Below are positions 47,473 to 56,671 of a stretch of 64,000 nucleotides of DNA, piece by piece. The notes beneath the pieces are model-generated. The model had not been told where the DNA came from, made no database searches, and saw only the letters and a list, made by a program, of their open reading frames with translations. Position 1 is the stretch's first letter, and each line of letters opens with the position of its first letter. This stretch comes from a virus. The stretch lies in the IMG/VR virus record IMGVR_UViG_3300040801_004793, positions 1 through 64,000 of that record; one strand, given 5' to 3'. The position numbers and the translations under genes were made by a program.

Positions 47473-49709
47473 TAGTAGACAGCCAATACTTAGAAGAGTG
47501 GGAGAATGCCGAAGACGAAGTAGACGAAGATGACAATTACGAAACCGTTATCTATCAGCCTACTCTTTTTGAGTATTTTGAAGAAGATAATACTTCTATA
47601 GATCCGAATATTATCTTTATTTCAGATTCTAGGTGGTCGAGCGCTTTAGAAGAATTCAGGGCTTGCTCTATTTTTGCTTTTGACATTGAGACTTACGGAG
47701 CAGAGTCCTGGCACCCCTTATTTTTCTATAAAAATAAAATAAGACTTCTTCAAGTAGGTCTTCCTAGTGGAATTTGTCTAATGGCAGATCTAGGAGGTTG
47801 GTTAAATGAAAGTCCCAAGGAAACACTAAAAGAATACTCTGAGTTCCTAGATATTCTAGGTCAGAAACTTTTTGATCCCGCTGTGCCAGTAATAGGTACC
47901 AACCTAAAGTTTGACTTTACTACCGTTAGGGAGCATTTTGGGTTTATCGGTCGTCAGGCAAGAGATCTTATGATTTTGAGTCAAATTCTCTGGGCTGGAG
48001 TAGCCGTAGAGAAAGCAAAAGCTGGTGAGAATAGAGCAGAAAGATGCAAAATCTCACACGGTTTTAAAGCTATTGCTGAAAGACTCGGTTTTGGAGAAGT
48101 GGATAAAACACAGCAGTCCTCTAACTGGGGCTGGAAGCTTTCCAATAAACAATTCAATTACGCAGCAAAAGACGTATTGCTGGCCCTTGAAATCTACAAA
48201 AAGATGAAAGACCTAGTTGTAGCTGAAGGTCTAAAATATACGGCTTTTGTTGAGTGCAACGCGGTTTCTGTTTTTTCAGAGATGGAGTTTAGGGGGGCCC
48301 CGGTAAATATAGAACTTGCTAAAGAACTCTATAAAGACTACGAAAAAGAAAGAGACGAGTGGGTAGTTAAATTTCAAGAACATTTTCCAGAAGTTCTTTG
48401 GACAAGCAACAAACAGGTATTAGAGGCTTTTATAGAAAAAATTCCGGGTTTTTTAGATATCTTTAAAGAGGGAGAAAAACCCTCTGTTTCTGCCGAAGTC
48501 CTAAACCAATTAGATCATCCAGCTTGTGTAGCTCTTCTCTATTCCAGAATGCTCACAACCTCGATGAACAATATTAAGATCTACATAGAAAATTCTTTTC
48601 GTGGATCAATTAGAGGCTTCTATAGACAAATTGCTCCCGGTGGTAGTGGTAGAACGACTTGTTCTGCAAAGCTGACGGTTAATAACAGGAGCTATAAATT
48701 AGGAGCACAACTTCAAAATCCTCCTAATATGATTCGTCAGTTTAAGGGTAAATTAAGACCTGTAAGAGAAATTATCCAAGCTCCAGAGGGGTATGTTTTC
48801 GGCATTTTTGATGGGGCTCAGATGCACATGAGAATTGCTAGTCAACTGAGCCGAGACCCCGTTCTAGTAAAAATCTTTCAGGATGATTTTGATGGTCACA
48901 GCCTTCTGGCCTCTACTCTGGCTAAACAAAGTGGTAAAAACTGGACCCCAGAGTTTATATCTGGAGTATTAGGAAAAGGACCGCGAGATGAAAAGTGGAA
49001 TCTAGATAAGGATAGGGCTAAGCCTTCCGATGAAGAAGAGAGTGCTTGGCTACCTAAAATTGTTGGTACTTGTAAGGATTTTCGAGATAAATCTAAAACA
49101 GTTCTATATAGCTGTCTTAACGGTAGTACGGCAGGAAGAATTACTAGTAGTATGATTTCTGACGGTTTGGAGTGGTTTACCTATGATCATGGTAAAGAGT
49201 TGTTTAGTAACTTTAAAAGAATTTATCCAAATCTAGTAGAGTTTATATCTGGTCGATATGACGCTATTAATAGAACGTCCCATGACTTTTCTGGTTTTAA
49301 AACACACGATGGAAAACCAGTAGAGGGTCTGTGGGGCAGAATGAAAACTCTCACAGGTAGAATAATTTACTACAAAAAGTATCCAAGCCGCTTTAAGAAG
49401 GGGCAATTAGAGGTGTCTTACACAGATGCTACAGCTTCTAATTGGTTGCTTCCTGAAGCCGACATGATTAAGGCTTGGTCTGTAGAAGTCTTTAATCTCT
49501 TCTTGGACAACCCCAAATGGGAAGCATATATTTGCAATTTGGTTCATGATGAGATTAACGTTGTTATCAAGGAGGAGTACGCTTTAGAAGCAGCAATTCA
49601 AATACGAGAAAAAATGAGGCAGGTTTTTGGCCGTTGGTTAACAGTCATTCCTCCTCTAGAAGAAGCCGACCCTAAAAGCTTTATTTGTCAAAATTGGAGT
49701 CAGAAATAA
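47466..49709 (+). CDS. Family A DNA polymerase with 3'-5' exonuclease
   Basis: A protein of 747 residues. Exonuclease motifs are FDIETYG, TNLKFDFTT and YAAKDVLLALEIY. Polymerase motif A reads FDGAQMHMR where DYSQIELR is usual, so the steric-gate Glu is His. Motif B is FRDKSKTVLYSCLNG, with R and K kept, Tyr at the position of E. coli Phe762 and Asn for Tyr766. Motif C is LVHDEIN. There is no 5' nuclease domain. It should be the main replicase. The altered pocket is noted as a finding. Confidence 0.9.
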   Translation: MLVVDSQYLEEWENAEDEVDEDDNYETVIYQPTLFEYFEEDNTSIDPNIIFISDSRWSSALEEFRACSIFAFDIETYGAESWHPLFFYKNKIRLLQVGLPSGICLMADLGGWLNESPKETLKEYSEFLDILGQKLFDPAVPVIGTNLKFDFTTVREHFGFIGRQARDLMILSQILWAGVAVEKAKAGENRAERCKISHGFKAIAERLGFGEVDKTQQSSNWGWKLSNKQFNYAAKDVLLALEIYKKMKDLVVAEGLKYTAFVECNAVSVFSEMEFRGAPVNIELAKELYKDYEKERDEWVVKFQEHFPEVLWTSNKQVLEAFIEKIPGFLDIFKEGEKPSVSAEVLNQLDHPACVALLYSRMLTTSMNNIKIYIENSFRGSIRGFYRQIAPGGSGRTTCSAKLTVNNRSYKLGAQLQNPPNMIRQFKGKLRPVREIIQAPEGYVFGIFDGAQMHMRIASQLSRDPVLVKIFQDDFDGHSLLASTLAKQSGKNWTPEFISGVLGKGPRDEKWNLDKDRAKPSDEEESAWLPKIVGTCKDFRDKSKTVLYSCLNGSTAGRITSSMISDGLEWFTYDHGKELFSNFKRIYPNLVEFISGRYDAINRTSHDFSGFKTHDGKPVEGLWGRMKTLTGRIIYYKKYPSRFKKGQLEVSYTDATASNWLLPEADMIKAWSVEVFNLFLDNPKWEAYICNLVHDEINVVIKEEYALEAAIQIREKMRQVFGRWLTVIPPLEEADPKSFICQNWSQK

Positions 49710-49711
49710 TC

Positions 49712-49903
49712 ATGGCTAAAACAGTTCAAAGATCTTCCAGTAAATCTGGCACTACTATTTTTAGGTGCCCTACTTGCATTTCTCGTAAGTCACCTGCTGT
49801 AATCTTTCAGTTGGGTCTTCACGGCGGTATTGTACATAATGTACTAAAAAGTGGAAAGAGACGCTGCACTTGTTGTGGAAACGTTTCGGGTTCACCTACT
49901 TAG
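49712..49903 (+). CDS. Small zinc-ribbon protein
   Basis: A protein of 63 residues from the ATG at 49712, 2 bases after the polymerase stop. It has FRCPTC near the start and RCTCCG near the end, a CX2C...CX2C zinc-ribbon pattern. It may bind nucleic acid or a polymerase partner. Confidence 0.65.
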   Translation: MAKTVQRSSSKSGTTIFRCPTCISRKSPAVIFQLGLHGGIVHNVLKSGKRRCTCCGNVSGSPT

Positions 49904-49918
49904 TCTTTTGTCTTAACA

Positions 49919-49941
49919 AAGAGGGGCCTTAAACCCCTCTT
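49919..49941 (+). terminator. Hairpin terminator
   Basis: AAGAGGGG and CCCCTCTT form an 8-bp stem with a CCTTAAA loop, 15 bases after the zinc-ribbon stop. Confidence 0.7.
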
Positions 49942-49960
49942 AACTATACATCTAAAAATT

Positions 49961-50725
49961 ATGTCCCAGCAAGAAATAGAAAATCTTCTAAATATTCTAG
50001 AGACTTACTCACAAGGCGTTTTGCATTCTTTTGAATCTCGCATAGGATGGGGTTCTTTCCCAACTTCTATAGCAATTCCTTCCTATGCACCCGATGGAAT
50101 GGTTCAGGTGCCTAGTGACTACGCTGAAATGACTGGTGTTGTTTCAGAGTATGCTCGACATCTACATGCCTTAAGAAATGCTGGTGTAGCTTATAATGCT
50201 TTTGCACAAAGCACTGTAGAAACTAATGAAACAGATTTACTGGAAGCTAAACAAACGACTAAGAGTTTATTCGATATTTCTGAAGTAACTTATACTTCCA
50301 ATAACCATAAGATGCTTATTCTTTTTACAAAGAATTTGTTTATTACGGATATTGATCAGGAAGAAGATCTTACAAAAGAACAGATTTTGTTATTTCTAGA
50401 GAATCACCCGCTTTTTAAATTCTTTAGAATATACGAAACTTTTAAAGGTTATAGGGTCTTTTATACTTACGGCCCACTTCCGGTAAATTTGAAATCTCTG
50501 TGTTTACTCGCGGCACTTAAATCTGATTTCAAATATCAGGCGTATGTATCTACGAGCTTTAGATACGCAGCTAGACTCACTTCTAAACATAAAAGAACTG
50601 AGTCTCCGGTATGTAGACTAGTTCATCCGGGATTAATGCCCTCAGACTATGGGTTGCAAATTGTAATTAAAGTACATGATTCATTTACACTTCCTTCTGT
50701 TTATAAGTTTTACCCGGACAAATAG
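49961..50725 (+). CDS. Hypothetical protein, weakly primase-polymerase-like
   Basis: A protein of 254 residues. The central part (LFITDIDQEED and RIYETFKGYRVFYT) has the look of archaeo-eukaryotic primase cores (an hhDhD motif then a G.R.. strand), and the C-terminal part is compatible, but the usual sHxH motif is not visible. I treat it as unknown with a hint toward nucleotidyl transfer. It lies between the polymerase and RNR regions. Confidence 0.45.
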   Translation: MSQQEIENLLNILETYSQGVLHSFESRIGWGSFPTSIAIPSYAPDGMVQVPSDYAEMTGVVSEYARHLHALRNAGVAYNAFAQSTVETNETDLLEAKQTTKSLFDISEVTYTSNNHKMLILFTKNLFITDIDQEEDLTKEQILLFLENHPLFKFFRIYETFKGYRVFYTYGPLPVNLKSLCLLAALKSDFKYQAYVSTSFRYAARLTSKHKRTESPVCRLVHPGLMPSDYGLQIVIKVHDSFTLPSVYKFYPDK

Positions 50726-50778
50726 GGTTTTTAATTTCTGTGTTACTATAGGGTGAAATTTAAACTACTTTTTCTAAA

Positions 50779-51024
50779 ATGCACAGAATCCTCTTTACAT
50801 ATCCGAGTCAACCTGGTAGGATAGCTTTAGCTAATGTATCCTACCAACACCCTAATAAAGCCATCTGGTCTTTTCAAAAACCGCTTACACCACAACAGCT
50901 AGAAAAAATCTATAAGCTAGCTAGGTCTATGTCTCCAATGCCCATAAAACCTTTGCTAGTGGAGCATCAAATATATCAAAATAATTGTTGGCATACAATC
51001 CTTACCACAAAAATAACAAGATGA
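50779..51024 (+). CDS. Hypothetical protein
   Basis: A protein of 81 residues of unknown family (RIALANVSYQHPNKAIWSF). The stop overlaps the RNR start (ATGA), so it may be translationally coupled to it. Confidence 0.55.
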   Translation: MHRILFTYPSQPGRIALANVSYQHPNKAIWSFQKPLTPQQLEKIYKLARSMSPMPIKPLLVEHQIYQNNCWHTILTTKITR

Positions 51025-53651
51025 AACTGAAAACAACTTTTATTCCATCCGAGAAAATTAAAAACTTTGATAAAAAAGGAGAAAAAGATACTCCTTTTGG
51101 CCCTGTAGGACAGCTTGTTGATATTCGAACTTATCGACGCTTTCTTCCTGAGAAACTTAGAAGAGAGACTCTTGGTGAGAGAAACGCTAGAGTTGTTGAC
51201 TACAATATTCAATTAGGTTTGCCTTTTGATAATGTTAGTGATTTATTAAACGATGCTAATCACTTTTACGACTCTTTAGGCACTTTAAAGTATTGGCCCA
51301 GCGGTAGAACAGCCTGGGTAGGAGGCACAAAAACTACAGAACTACATCCCGCAGCAAACTTTAATTGCAGTTTTCTGGCAATTAATAGACTAGAGGCTTT
51401 CATAGATTTAGCCGAGTTACTGATGCTAGGCACGGGAGTGGGATTTCGACTTCATTCCAGAGATTTAGAAAAATTGCCGGATATTAAAAACATTCCATCG
51501 GTACATTTTTCTGAGTATAAGTATATTAAAAATAAAAGCTTCAAAGATACTCAGATTGCTCTAGTACCTTACAATTTAAACCAGGATGCTTTAATTATTG
51601 ATGTTGGTGATAGTAGAAAGGGTTGGCTAGATTCTATTAGAGTGTTGTTAGCTCTAATTTTTCAGAGCGATGAAAGTTTTCCGCATCTAAATCTTTATGA
51701 TGATGCTAAAGAATTTATTCTCTCAAATAAAGAAAATAAAATAGTAGAATTTAACTTTAATTATGTGAGACCAAAGGGCTCTAGAATTAAAGGTTTTGGA
51801 GGAACGGCCTCTGGCCCTCAAGCTCTAAAAGAAATTCTGAGAGATATTTTACAAATTTTAAAAGATAGATTTGATACCGGAACTACAAGAGTTTTATCTA
51901 TTGATGCAATGGATATCGCTTGTGCCTCTGCAAGAGGTATTATTGCCGGAAGTAGCAGTAGATCGGCTCTTATTCCCTTATTTGAACAGGGAGATCTCCT
52001 ATGTAGAAATTCTAAAAAGGGCTTATATACGAATCCAGAGATGGCTTCTAAGTCCTATCGAGCTCAGTCAAATATTACAGAGAACATCGGAGCTGACCCC
52101 GAGAGTCTAGAGAAAATCAGGCAATTTGCAATTAATAACCCTACACTATCTATCCAGGATTTAAAAGTAAGAGAATTTATCAAAACTTTTAGACCGGATA
52201 AAATCGAACTTACTCGCATGTTCGAAACCGTTAGATCAGAGGGGGAGCCTGGGTTTGATAATTGGGCTAGAATGTGTCTTATTCGGTTCTATGCTGCCAT
52301 CCGCAAAAGACCTCAATACACACCAGAACAAATCTGGGAGTATTACTGTGATATCGGTACTAACCCATGCCACGAAATTATTCTTAGTGCGGGATTTCAG
52401 ACTAAAGATCAAGTTAGCTTCTGTAATCTTACGACGATTGCAGTTACGAACCATATTGTTTACATTAATGGTGTTCCAGAGTTAGATGTAGAAAGTCTAA
52501 AAGAAGCTTTTGAGAGAACCGTAAGAATTGCTATTCGACAAACTTGTGTCGATATGCCCTACCCTCACATGGACGAGTGCCAAAAAGAAGAGAGGCTCTT
52601 AGGTGTTTCTTCTACGGGTTGGAGAGATCTTATGGATATTCTAGGCTGGGAAACCAACGGTTCTAAAATTAAAGACCTTCTTCAGAATTGTAAAAAGTGG
52701 GCTAACGAGGAATCGGAAAGGTATAGTAAAAAGCTTGGTATTCCTACTCCTCTACTAGTTACTACTATTAAACCTGAGGGTACGGCTAGTCAGATAATGG
52801 GTACTAGTAGTGGATTGCATTGGGATTGGGCTCCCTACTATTTAAGAAGAATTAGAATGTCTTCTTCGGACGCTCTCGCAAAAACGCTAATTAAGCAAGG
52901 GTTTAATTGGTACCCAGAAATCTATGACCTTGAGACCTGGTACCATACGTATGCAAGATCCCTTTCTACGTATCTAACAGAAATTGGAAAGCATAAACAA
53001 AAGCCCGTTGTCCGAAGTTCCAATGTTCTTCTTGCTTGGTTACAATCCCTGGCATCAATCTTTAGTAGAAAAGACAATTCTTTAGACTCTTTTTATGACT
53101 ACACTACTTTAGAAAAAGAGTGGAGTCGTTTGGATGTAGAGTCTAAACTAAAGGTCTTTTCTAATTTACTTTCGTACGAGAAAGAAGAAATTTTGGATTC
53201 TATTCAATCAGTTGTTTTAGAGTTTCCTGTAAAATCTCCTGCTAAAATTTGCCAGAGCGAAGTTACTGCTCTTGAGCAATTAGAAAATATGCGGAATTTT
53301 ACTCTCTATTACTGTGACCATATGCCTTCTAGTACTATTACGGTAAAAGACGACGAATGGGAGCAAGTGATAGATTGGGTCTATGATAACTGGGATACCT
53401 TTACAACAGCGGCCTTTCTGCCTTACTTTGGAGGTAATTATCCGCTTCTTCCTTTCCAAACGATTGACGAAGAAGATTATAAAAATGCTATTGCTTGTAT
53501 TCCAGACATTTATAAACAGCAGAGAGAGGATGGAAGATGTACCTTTTTAGTAGATCAATTAACTCTGATGGATGAAGAAATTAAATTAGAAGATCCCGAT
53601 GATGTGGATGTTTCTCCGACTTGTTCTACGGGAACTTGTCCTGTAAGATAA
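51021..53651 (+). CDS. nrdJ: Class II (B12-dependent) ribonucleotide reductase
   Basis: A protein of 876 residues from the ATG at 51021. It resembles the monomeric adenosylcobalamin-dependent ribonucleoside triphosphate reductases: WPSGRTAWVGG, FNCSFLAI, GTGVGFR, GTNPCHEI with the catalytic Cys, and TTIKPEGTASQIMG. It ends in CSTGTCPVR, the C-terminal cysteine pair that re-reduces the active site. It makes deoxynucleotides from host ribonucleotides without oxygen, and depends on host cobalamin. Cyanobacteria commonly use this class, which supports the host guess. Confidence 0.92.
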   Translation: MKLKTTFIPSEKIKNFDKKGEKDTPFGPVGQLVDIRTYRRFLPEKLRRETLGERNARVVDYNIQLGLPFDNVSDLLNDANHFYDSLGTLKYWPSGRTAWVGGTKTTELHPAANFNCSFLAINRLEAFIDLAELLMLGTGVGFRLHSRDLEKLPDIKNIPSVHFSEYKYIKNKSFKDTQIALVPYNLNQDALIIDVGDSRKGWLDSIRVLLALIFQSDESFPHLNLYDDAKEFILSNKENKIVEFNFNYVRPKGSRIKGFGGTASGPQALKEILRDILQILKDRFDTGTTRVLSIDAMDIACASARGIIAGSSSRSALIPLFEQGDLLCRNSKKGLYTNPEMASKSYRAQSNITENIGADPESLEKIRQFAINNPTLSIQDLKVREFIKTFRPDKIELTRMFETVRSEGEPGFDNWARMCLIRFYAAIRKRPQYTPEQIWEYYCDIGTNPCHEIILSAGFQTKDQVSFCNLTTIAVTNHIVYINGVPELDVESLKEAFERTVRIAIRQTCVDMPYPHMDECQKEERLLGVSSTGWRDLMDILGWETNGSKIKDLLQNCKKWANEESERYSKKLGIPTPLLVTTIKPEGTASQIMGTSSGLHWDWAPYYLRRIRMSSSDALAKTLIKQGFNWYPEIYDLETWYHTYARSLSTYLTEIGKHKQKPVVRSSNVLLAWLQSLASIFSRKDNSLDSFYDYTTLEKEWSRLDVESKLKVFSNLLSYEKEEILDSIQSVVLEFPVKSPAKICQSEVTALEQLENMRNFTLYYCDHMPSSTITVKDDEWEQVIDWVYDNWDTFTTAAFLPYFGGNYPLLPFQTIDEEDYKNAIACIPDIYKQQREDGRCTFLVDQLTLMDEEIKLEDPDDVDVSPTCSTGTCPVR

Positions 53652-53698
53652 GAATTTCTATCTAGGGGAAAAACGTTAATCTAATTACTATCGACTAT

Positions 53699-54013
53699 AT
53701 GTTAGACCAAATTAACTCTATCAACGACATCCTTGGTACTCAAGGTCTTTTCCTTAGCGAGATTGTAGTACTAATTATTTGTGGCACGTTAGTTTACCAG
53801 CTTAATAAGCTAGCTTCTATTGTTCGTCCGGGTTTATCTAGAACTCTTAAAAATCTAGCTGATGCTAGAGAAAAGGAGGTTGTTGTAATTTTAGAATTTC
53901 TGCTTCGAAAAATTGTCGAAGGAGAAAATTTTAAGTCCCAGGACTTTCTTAGGTATGTAGAACAAAAAGTTCATTCCTACTTGAGTGACAAAGAAGATAG
54001 GGAAGCTAAATAA
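53699..54013 (+). CDS. Membrane protein with C-terminal helix
   Basis: A protein of 104 residues. One N-terminal hydrophobic segment (FLSEIVVLIICGTLVYQL) is followed by a long charged helical tail. A holin role is possible by size, but it has one span only. A terminator follows. Confidence 0.6.
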   Translation: MLDQINSINDILGTQGLFLSEIVVLIICGTLVYQLNKLASIVRPGLSRTLKNLADAREKEVVVILEFLLRKIVEGENFKSQDFLRYVEQKVHSYLSDKEDREAK

Positions 54014-54035
54014 AATAGCCGAGTAGCCGTTTTTT

Positions 54036-54063
54036 AAGAGGGGGAATACTACTCCCCCTCTTT
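54036..54063 (+). terminator. Rho-independent terminator
   Basis: GAGGGGG and CCCCCTC form a stem with a short loop, followed by TTTC. It closes the RNR transcript. Confidence 0.75.
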
Positions 54064-54089
54064 CTAAGGGCAGATGTTACAATGTGTAA

Positions 54090-56057
54090 ATGAATTTTAA
54101 AGACTACTTTCATGAATCTATAGGCCTTGCTGTATGTAACTCTTCTTTTGAGTACTTGTGGCACTCTGCTTCGTGGCCTCAATTATTTGGTAAAAAAGAA
54201 AAATCCTACATAGGAGAATCTCATTTTAAATTTTTAGAAACCGTTCCTTATGCTTGGGAAAAAGATTACAATCAAGTATTGAGTACTTCTGGTTATTCCG
54301 TAACTTATAAACCTGAATGGTTTAATAACCAGGCTCTTCTTCATTCTGTTTCAGTGTTAGAAAATAATCTAATTCTGATTCTTTGCTTAAACGTTTCAGA
54401 AGTTACAAGGTTTAAAGAATCTCTCTATAAATTTCAAGATTGCAGTATGACAGGTAAAGCAATCTTTAGAAAAGAAGGAGAAAATTTTAGAATAGTCTAC
54501 TGGAATAAATATGCCGCTACTAAAAATCCGGGAATAAATCTTGAAGGCTCTATCTTATCTAATACTTTTTTTTCGAATGCTAGGTTAGAGTTGGAAGAAG
54601 AAAAAACTTTTATAGATTTTTGTTTCGAAGTTTTAGAAACTCAAACTTCTGATCTTACAGAAATAAAGTTAGAGGCCTTAGAAAAGTATTATCTTATTAC
54701 GCTCTTTCCCATAAGTGAAACAGAATTGGGTTGTGAATGGTTCGATATAAGTTCTAAAATTGAATTTTTTCAAAAAACACAATTTGAATTAATACATGAT
54801 AACTTAACAGGCCTATTTAATAGAAAACTTTTAGGCAGTCAATCAATAGAGTTTGACTACATTCTCTTTTTAGACTTAGATAATTTTAAAAGTGTCAATG
54901 ATTTTTATACCCACTCTGTTGGAGATAAACTTTTACAAATAGTAGCTCAGAGAATTTCTCAAGTTGCTAAAAACCAAGTTGCAGTTAGAGTTTCTGGTGA
55001 TGAGTTTTTCATTCTAGTAAAGGGTAAAACCGAGAAAGAGGTTTTTGAGCTTGCTGTTGAAATCTGTAGTGTCCTAAAACAACCTTATCTAATTCAAAGC
55101 TTTATTATTAAAAATGTGTCTTGTTCTTGTGGTATAGCTAAGTTTTCAAAGGATGTAGATACTACGGTAAGAAAAGCGGATCTTGCTATGTACCAAAGTA
55201 AGGCTTTAGGTAAGTCTGACAAAGAGGCTTCTGGTATTCCTATTTGGTACGAAGAGAGTATGGGAGACTCCCATACTAGACAACATAAACTTTTAAAACT
55301 TCTTTATCAAGCAATTCAAAAAAATGCTTTTGATATAGTTTTACAACCTTTTGTAAATCTTCAAGAATTAAACGAAGAAAATCCTAAAAAAACACCGAAG
55401 GTAGGATACGAAGTTTTAGTTCGTTGGAATACTCCTTCTGGACCTATTCCTCCGTCTGAGTTTATTCCTATAGCTGAAGATCACGGCTATATTACAGCAA
55501 TCACTCTGTTAGTGTTATCTCAAGCCTGTAAAGCCTGTAAAGAAATAAATAGAGTCTCTAAATACCCTCTTTATCTATCTGTAAACGTATCAGGTCAAGA
55601 CTTGTCTAATAAAAGACTCAAAGATAGCATTGATATGTTGCTAGAAGAGTCGGGATTAGACTATAATCTAATTAAGTTTGAGATTACTGAGTCTGTTATT
55701 CCTTCCATACAAGAGGCAGAAAATACAGTTCAGTATTTAAATTCAGAGGGTCTCAAAAGTTTGTTAGATGATTTTGGAACTAAGGGAAGCTCTCTAACTC
55801 TTATGTTTAGTCTTTCTGTAGAAGGAATCAAAATTGATAGAGATTTCATTATTAACTGGACTGATTCCGTACAACATATTATTGGGCTAGGACACAGTAA
55901 AGGACTGTCTGTTGTTTGTGAAGGAGTAGAGAGTTTAGAAATTGCACAAAAGTTAAAACGCGCCAAAGCCGATATTGGACAAGGCTTTTTATTCGGAATG
56001 CCTTTATCTCTGGAAGATACTATTGAGGAATTACTCGAAAATGAAGAAAACAATTAA
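54090..56057 (+). CDS. PAS-like-GGDEF-EAL cyclic-di-GMP protein
   Basis: A protein of 655 residues. The N-terminal 240 residues look like two PAS-type sensor modules. Next is a GGDEF domain (LTGLFNRK, DLDNFKSVND, RVSGDEFF; the A-site reads SGDEF, a variant seen in active cyclases). The C-terminal EAL domain has YEVLVRW, NVSGQDL, FEITES, LDDFG, KIDRDF and GQGFLFGMP, with the metal residues present. It would make and/or cleave cyclic-di-GMP in the host cell, altering motility, adhesion or development. No membrane segment is seen, so it should be cytosolic. Confidence 0.9.
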   Translation: MNFKDYFHESIGLAVCNSSFEYLWHSASWPQLFGKKEKSYIGESHFKFLETVPYAWEKDYNQVLSTSGYSVTYKPEWFNNQALLHSVSVLENNLILILCLNVSEVTRFKESLYKFQDCSMTGKAIFRKEGENFRIVYWNKYAATKNPGINLEGSILSNTFFSNARLELEEEKTFIDFCFEVLETQTSDLTEIKLEALEKYYLITLFPISETELGCEWFDISSKIEFFQKTQFELIHDNLTGLFNRKLLGSQSIEFDYILFLDLDNFKSVNDFYTHSVGDKLLQIVAQRISQVAKNQVAVRVSGDEFFILVKGKTEKEVFELAVEICSVLKQPYLIQSFIIKNVSCSCGIAKFSKDVDTTVRKADLAMYQSKALGKSDKEASGIPIWYEESMGDSHTRQHKLLKLLYQAIQKNAFDIVLQPFVNLQELNEENPKKTPKVGYEVLVRWNTPSGPIPPSEFIPIAEDHGYITAITLLVLSQACKACKEINRVSKYPLYLSVNVSGQDLSNKRLKDSIDMLLEESGLDYNLIKFEITESVIPSIQEAENTVQYLNSEGLKSLLDDFGTKGSSLTLMFSLSVEGIKIDRDFIINWTDSVQHIIGLGHSKGLSVVCEGVESLEIAQKLKRAKADIGQGFLFGMPLSLEDTIEELLENEENN

Positions 56058-56214
56058 CATTTTACTCCTGACTTTGATAGGTCTTATTTTACTTTCTTGT
56101 AATTCTAGTCCTACAAATGAAGTACCTACGGTAGAAGAAACTAAATCTGCCTTAAATAAAGCAGAGATTATTACTTTCGAATTGCCCTCTACAACAAAAG
56201 AAACAAATGAGTGA
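56041..56214 (+). CDS. Small lipoprotein
   Basis: A protein of 57 residues from the ATG at 56041. It has a basic start, a hydrophobic core and the lipobox-like LILLSC, so the mature protein would be lipid-anchored at Cys. Small phage lipoproteins can act in superinfection exclusion or lysis (spanin-like). It overlaps the GGDEF-EAL gene by 17 bases. Confidence 0.6.
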   Translation: MKKTINILLLTLIGLILLSCNSSPTNEVPTVEETKSALNKAEIITFELPSTTKETNE

Positions 56215-56497
56215 GTCCCAGAATCAGAACTTTGCAGCAGTAGTACACTTGGACAAAATCGGCCAGGTTGTAGTTTGGTGTGACGAGGTAGACGAGCCCG
56301 AAGGTTCTAAACCTGTAATGGTATTTATGTTTAGTCCAAAGGGTCTAGGTGTTTGCACTTTAAAACAAACTCTGATTGATACCGATGAGGCCTGGGAAGA
56401 GGCGAATATGCTTATTCAGGAGAACTCAGAAAAGTTAAAAAGAATGGCAGAAAATTTAATACTCAAAACAACTATAGGAAATTTTTTAAATGTTTAA
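56207..56497 (+). CDS. Hypothetical protein
   Basis: A protein of 96 residues with a beta-rich first part (AAVVHLDKIGQVVVWCDEV) and a helical end. No family is recognised. It overlaps the lipoprotein gene by 8 bases. Confidence 0.6.
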   Translation: MSESQNQNFAAVVHLDKIGQVVVWCDEVDEPEGSKPVMVFMFSPKGLGVCTLKQTLIDTDEAWEEANMLIQENSEKLKRMAENLILKTTIGNFLNV

Positions 56498-56663
56498 TAT
56501 ATTTAGATGGTTACTTAGTTCCAATTCTTTAGAGGAGACAACAACCCTACAACAACTAACTGAAACTTTACAGGGTGTAGAGCTTGACGGGGAAAAGAAA
56601 GATGCTGTATTATTGGAAGAAGAAGAGTCCTCGTGGTGGATTCCTGAAAATACAGCAGATTAA
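56490..56663 (+). CDS. Small acidic protein
   Basis: A 57-residue frame from the ATG at 56490 that overlaps the previous stop. It is acidic with a Trp pair near the end (EEEESSWWIPEN). It fits the gap before the methylase and is co-oriented with tight spacing on both sides. Confidence 0.5.
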   Translation: MFNIFRWLLSSNSLEETTTLQQLTETLQGVELDGEKKDAVLLEEEESSWWIPENTAD

Positions 56664-56671
56664 AATTAAAA

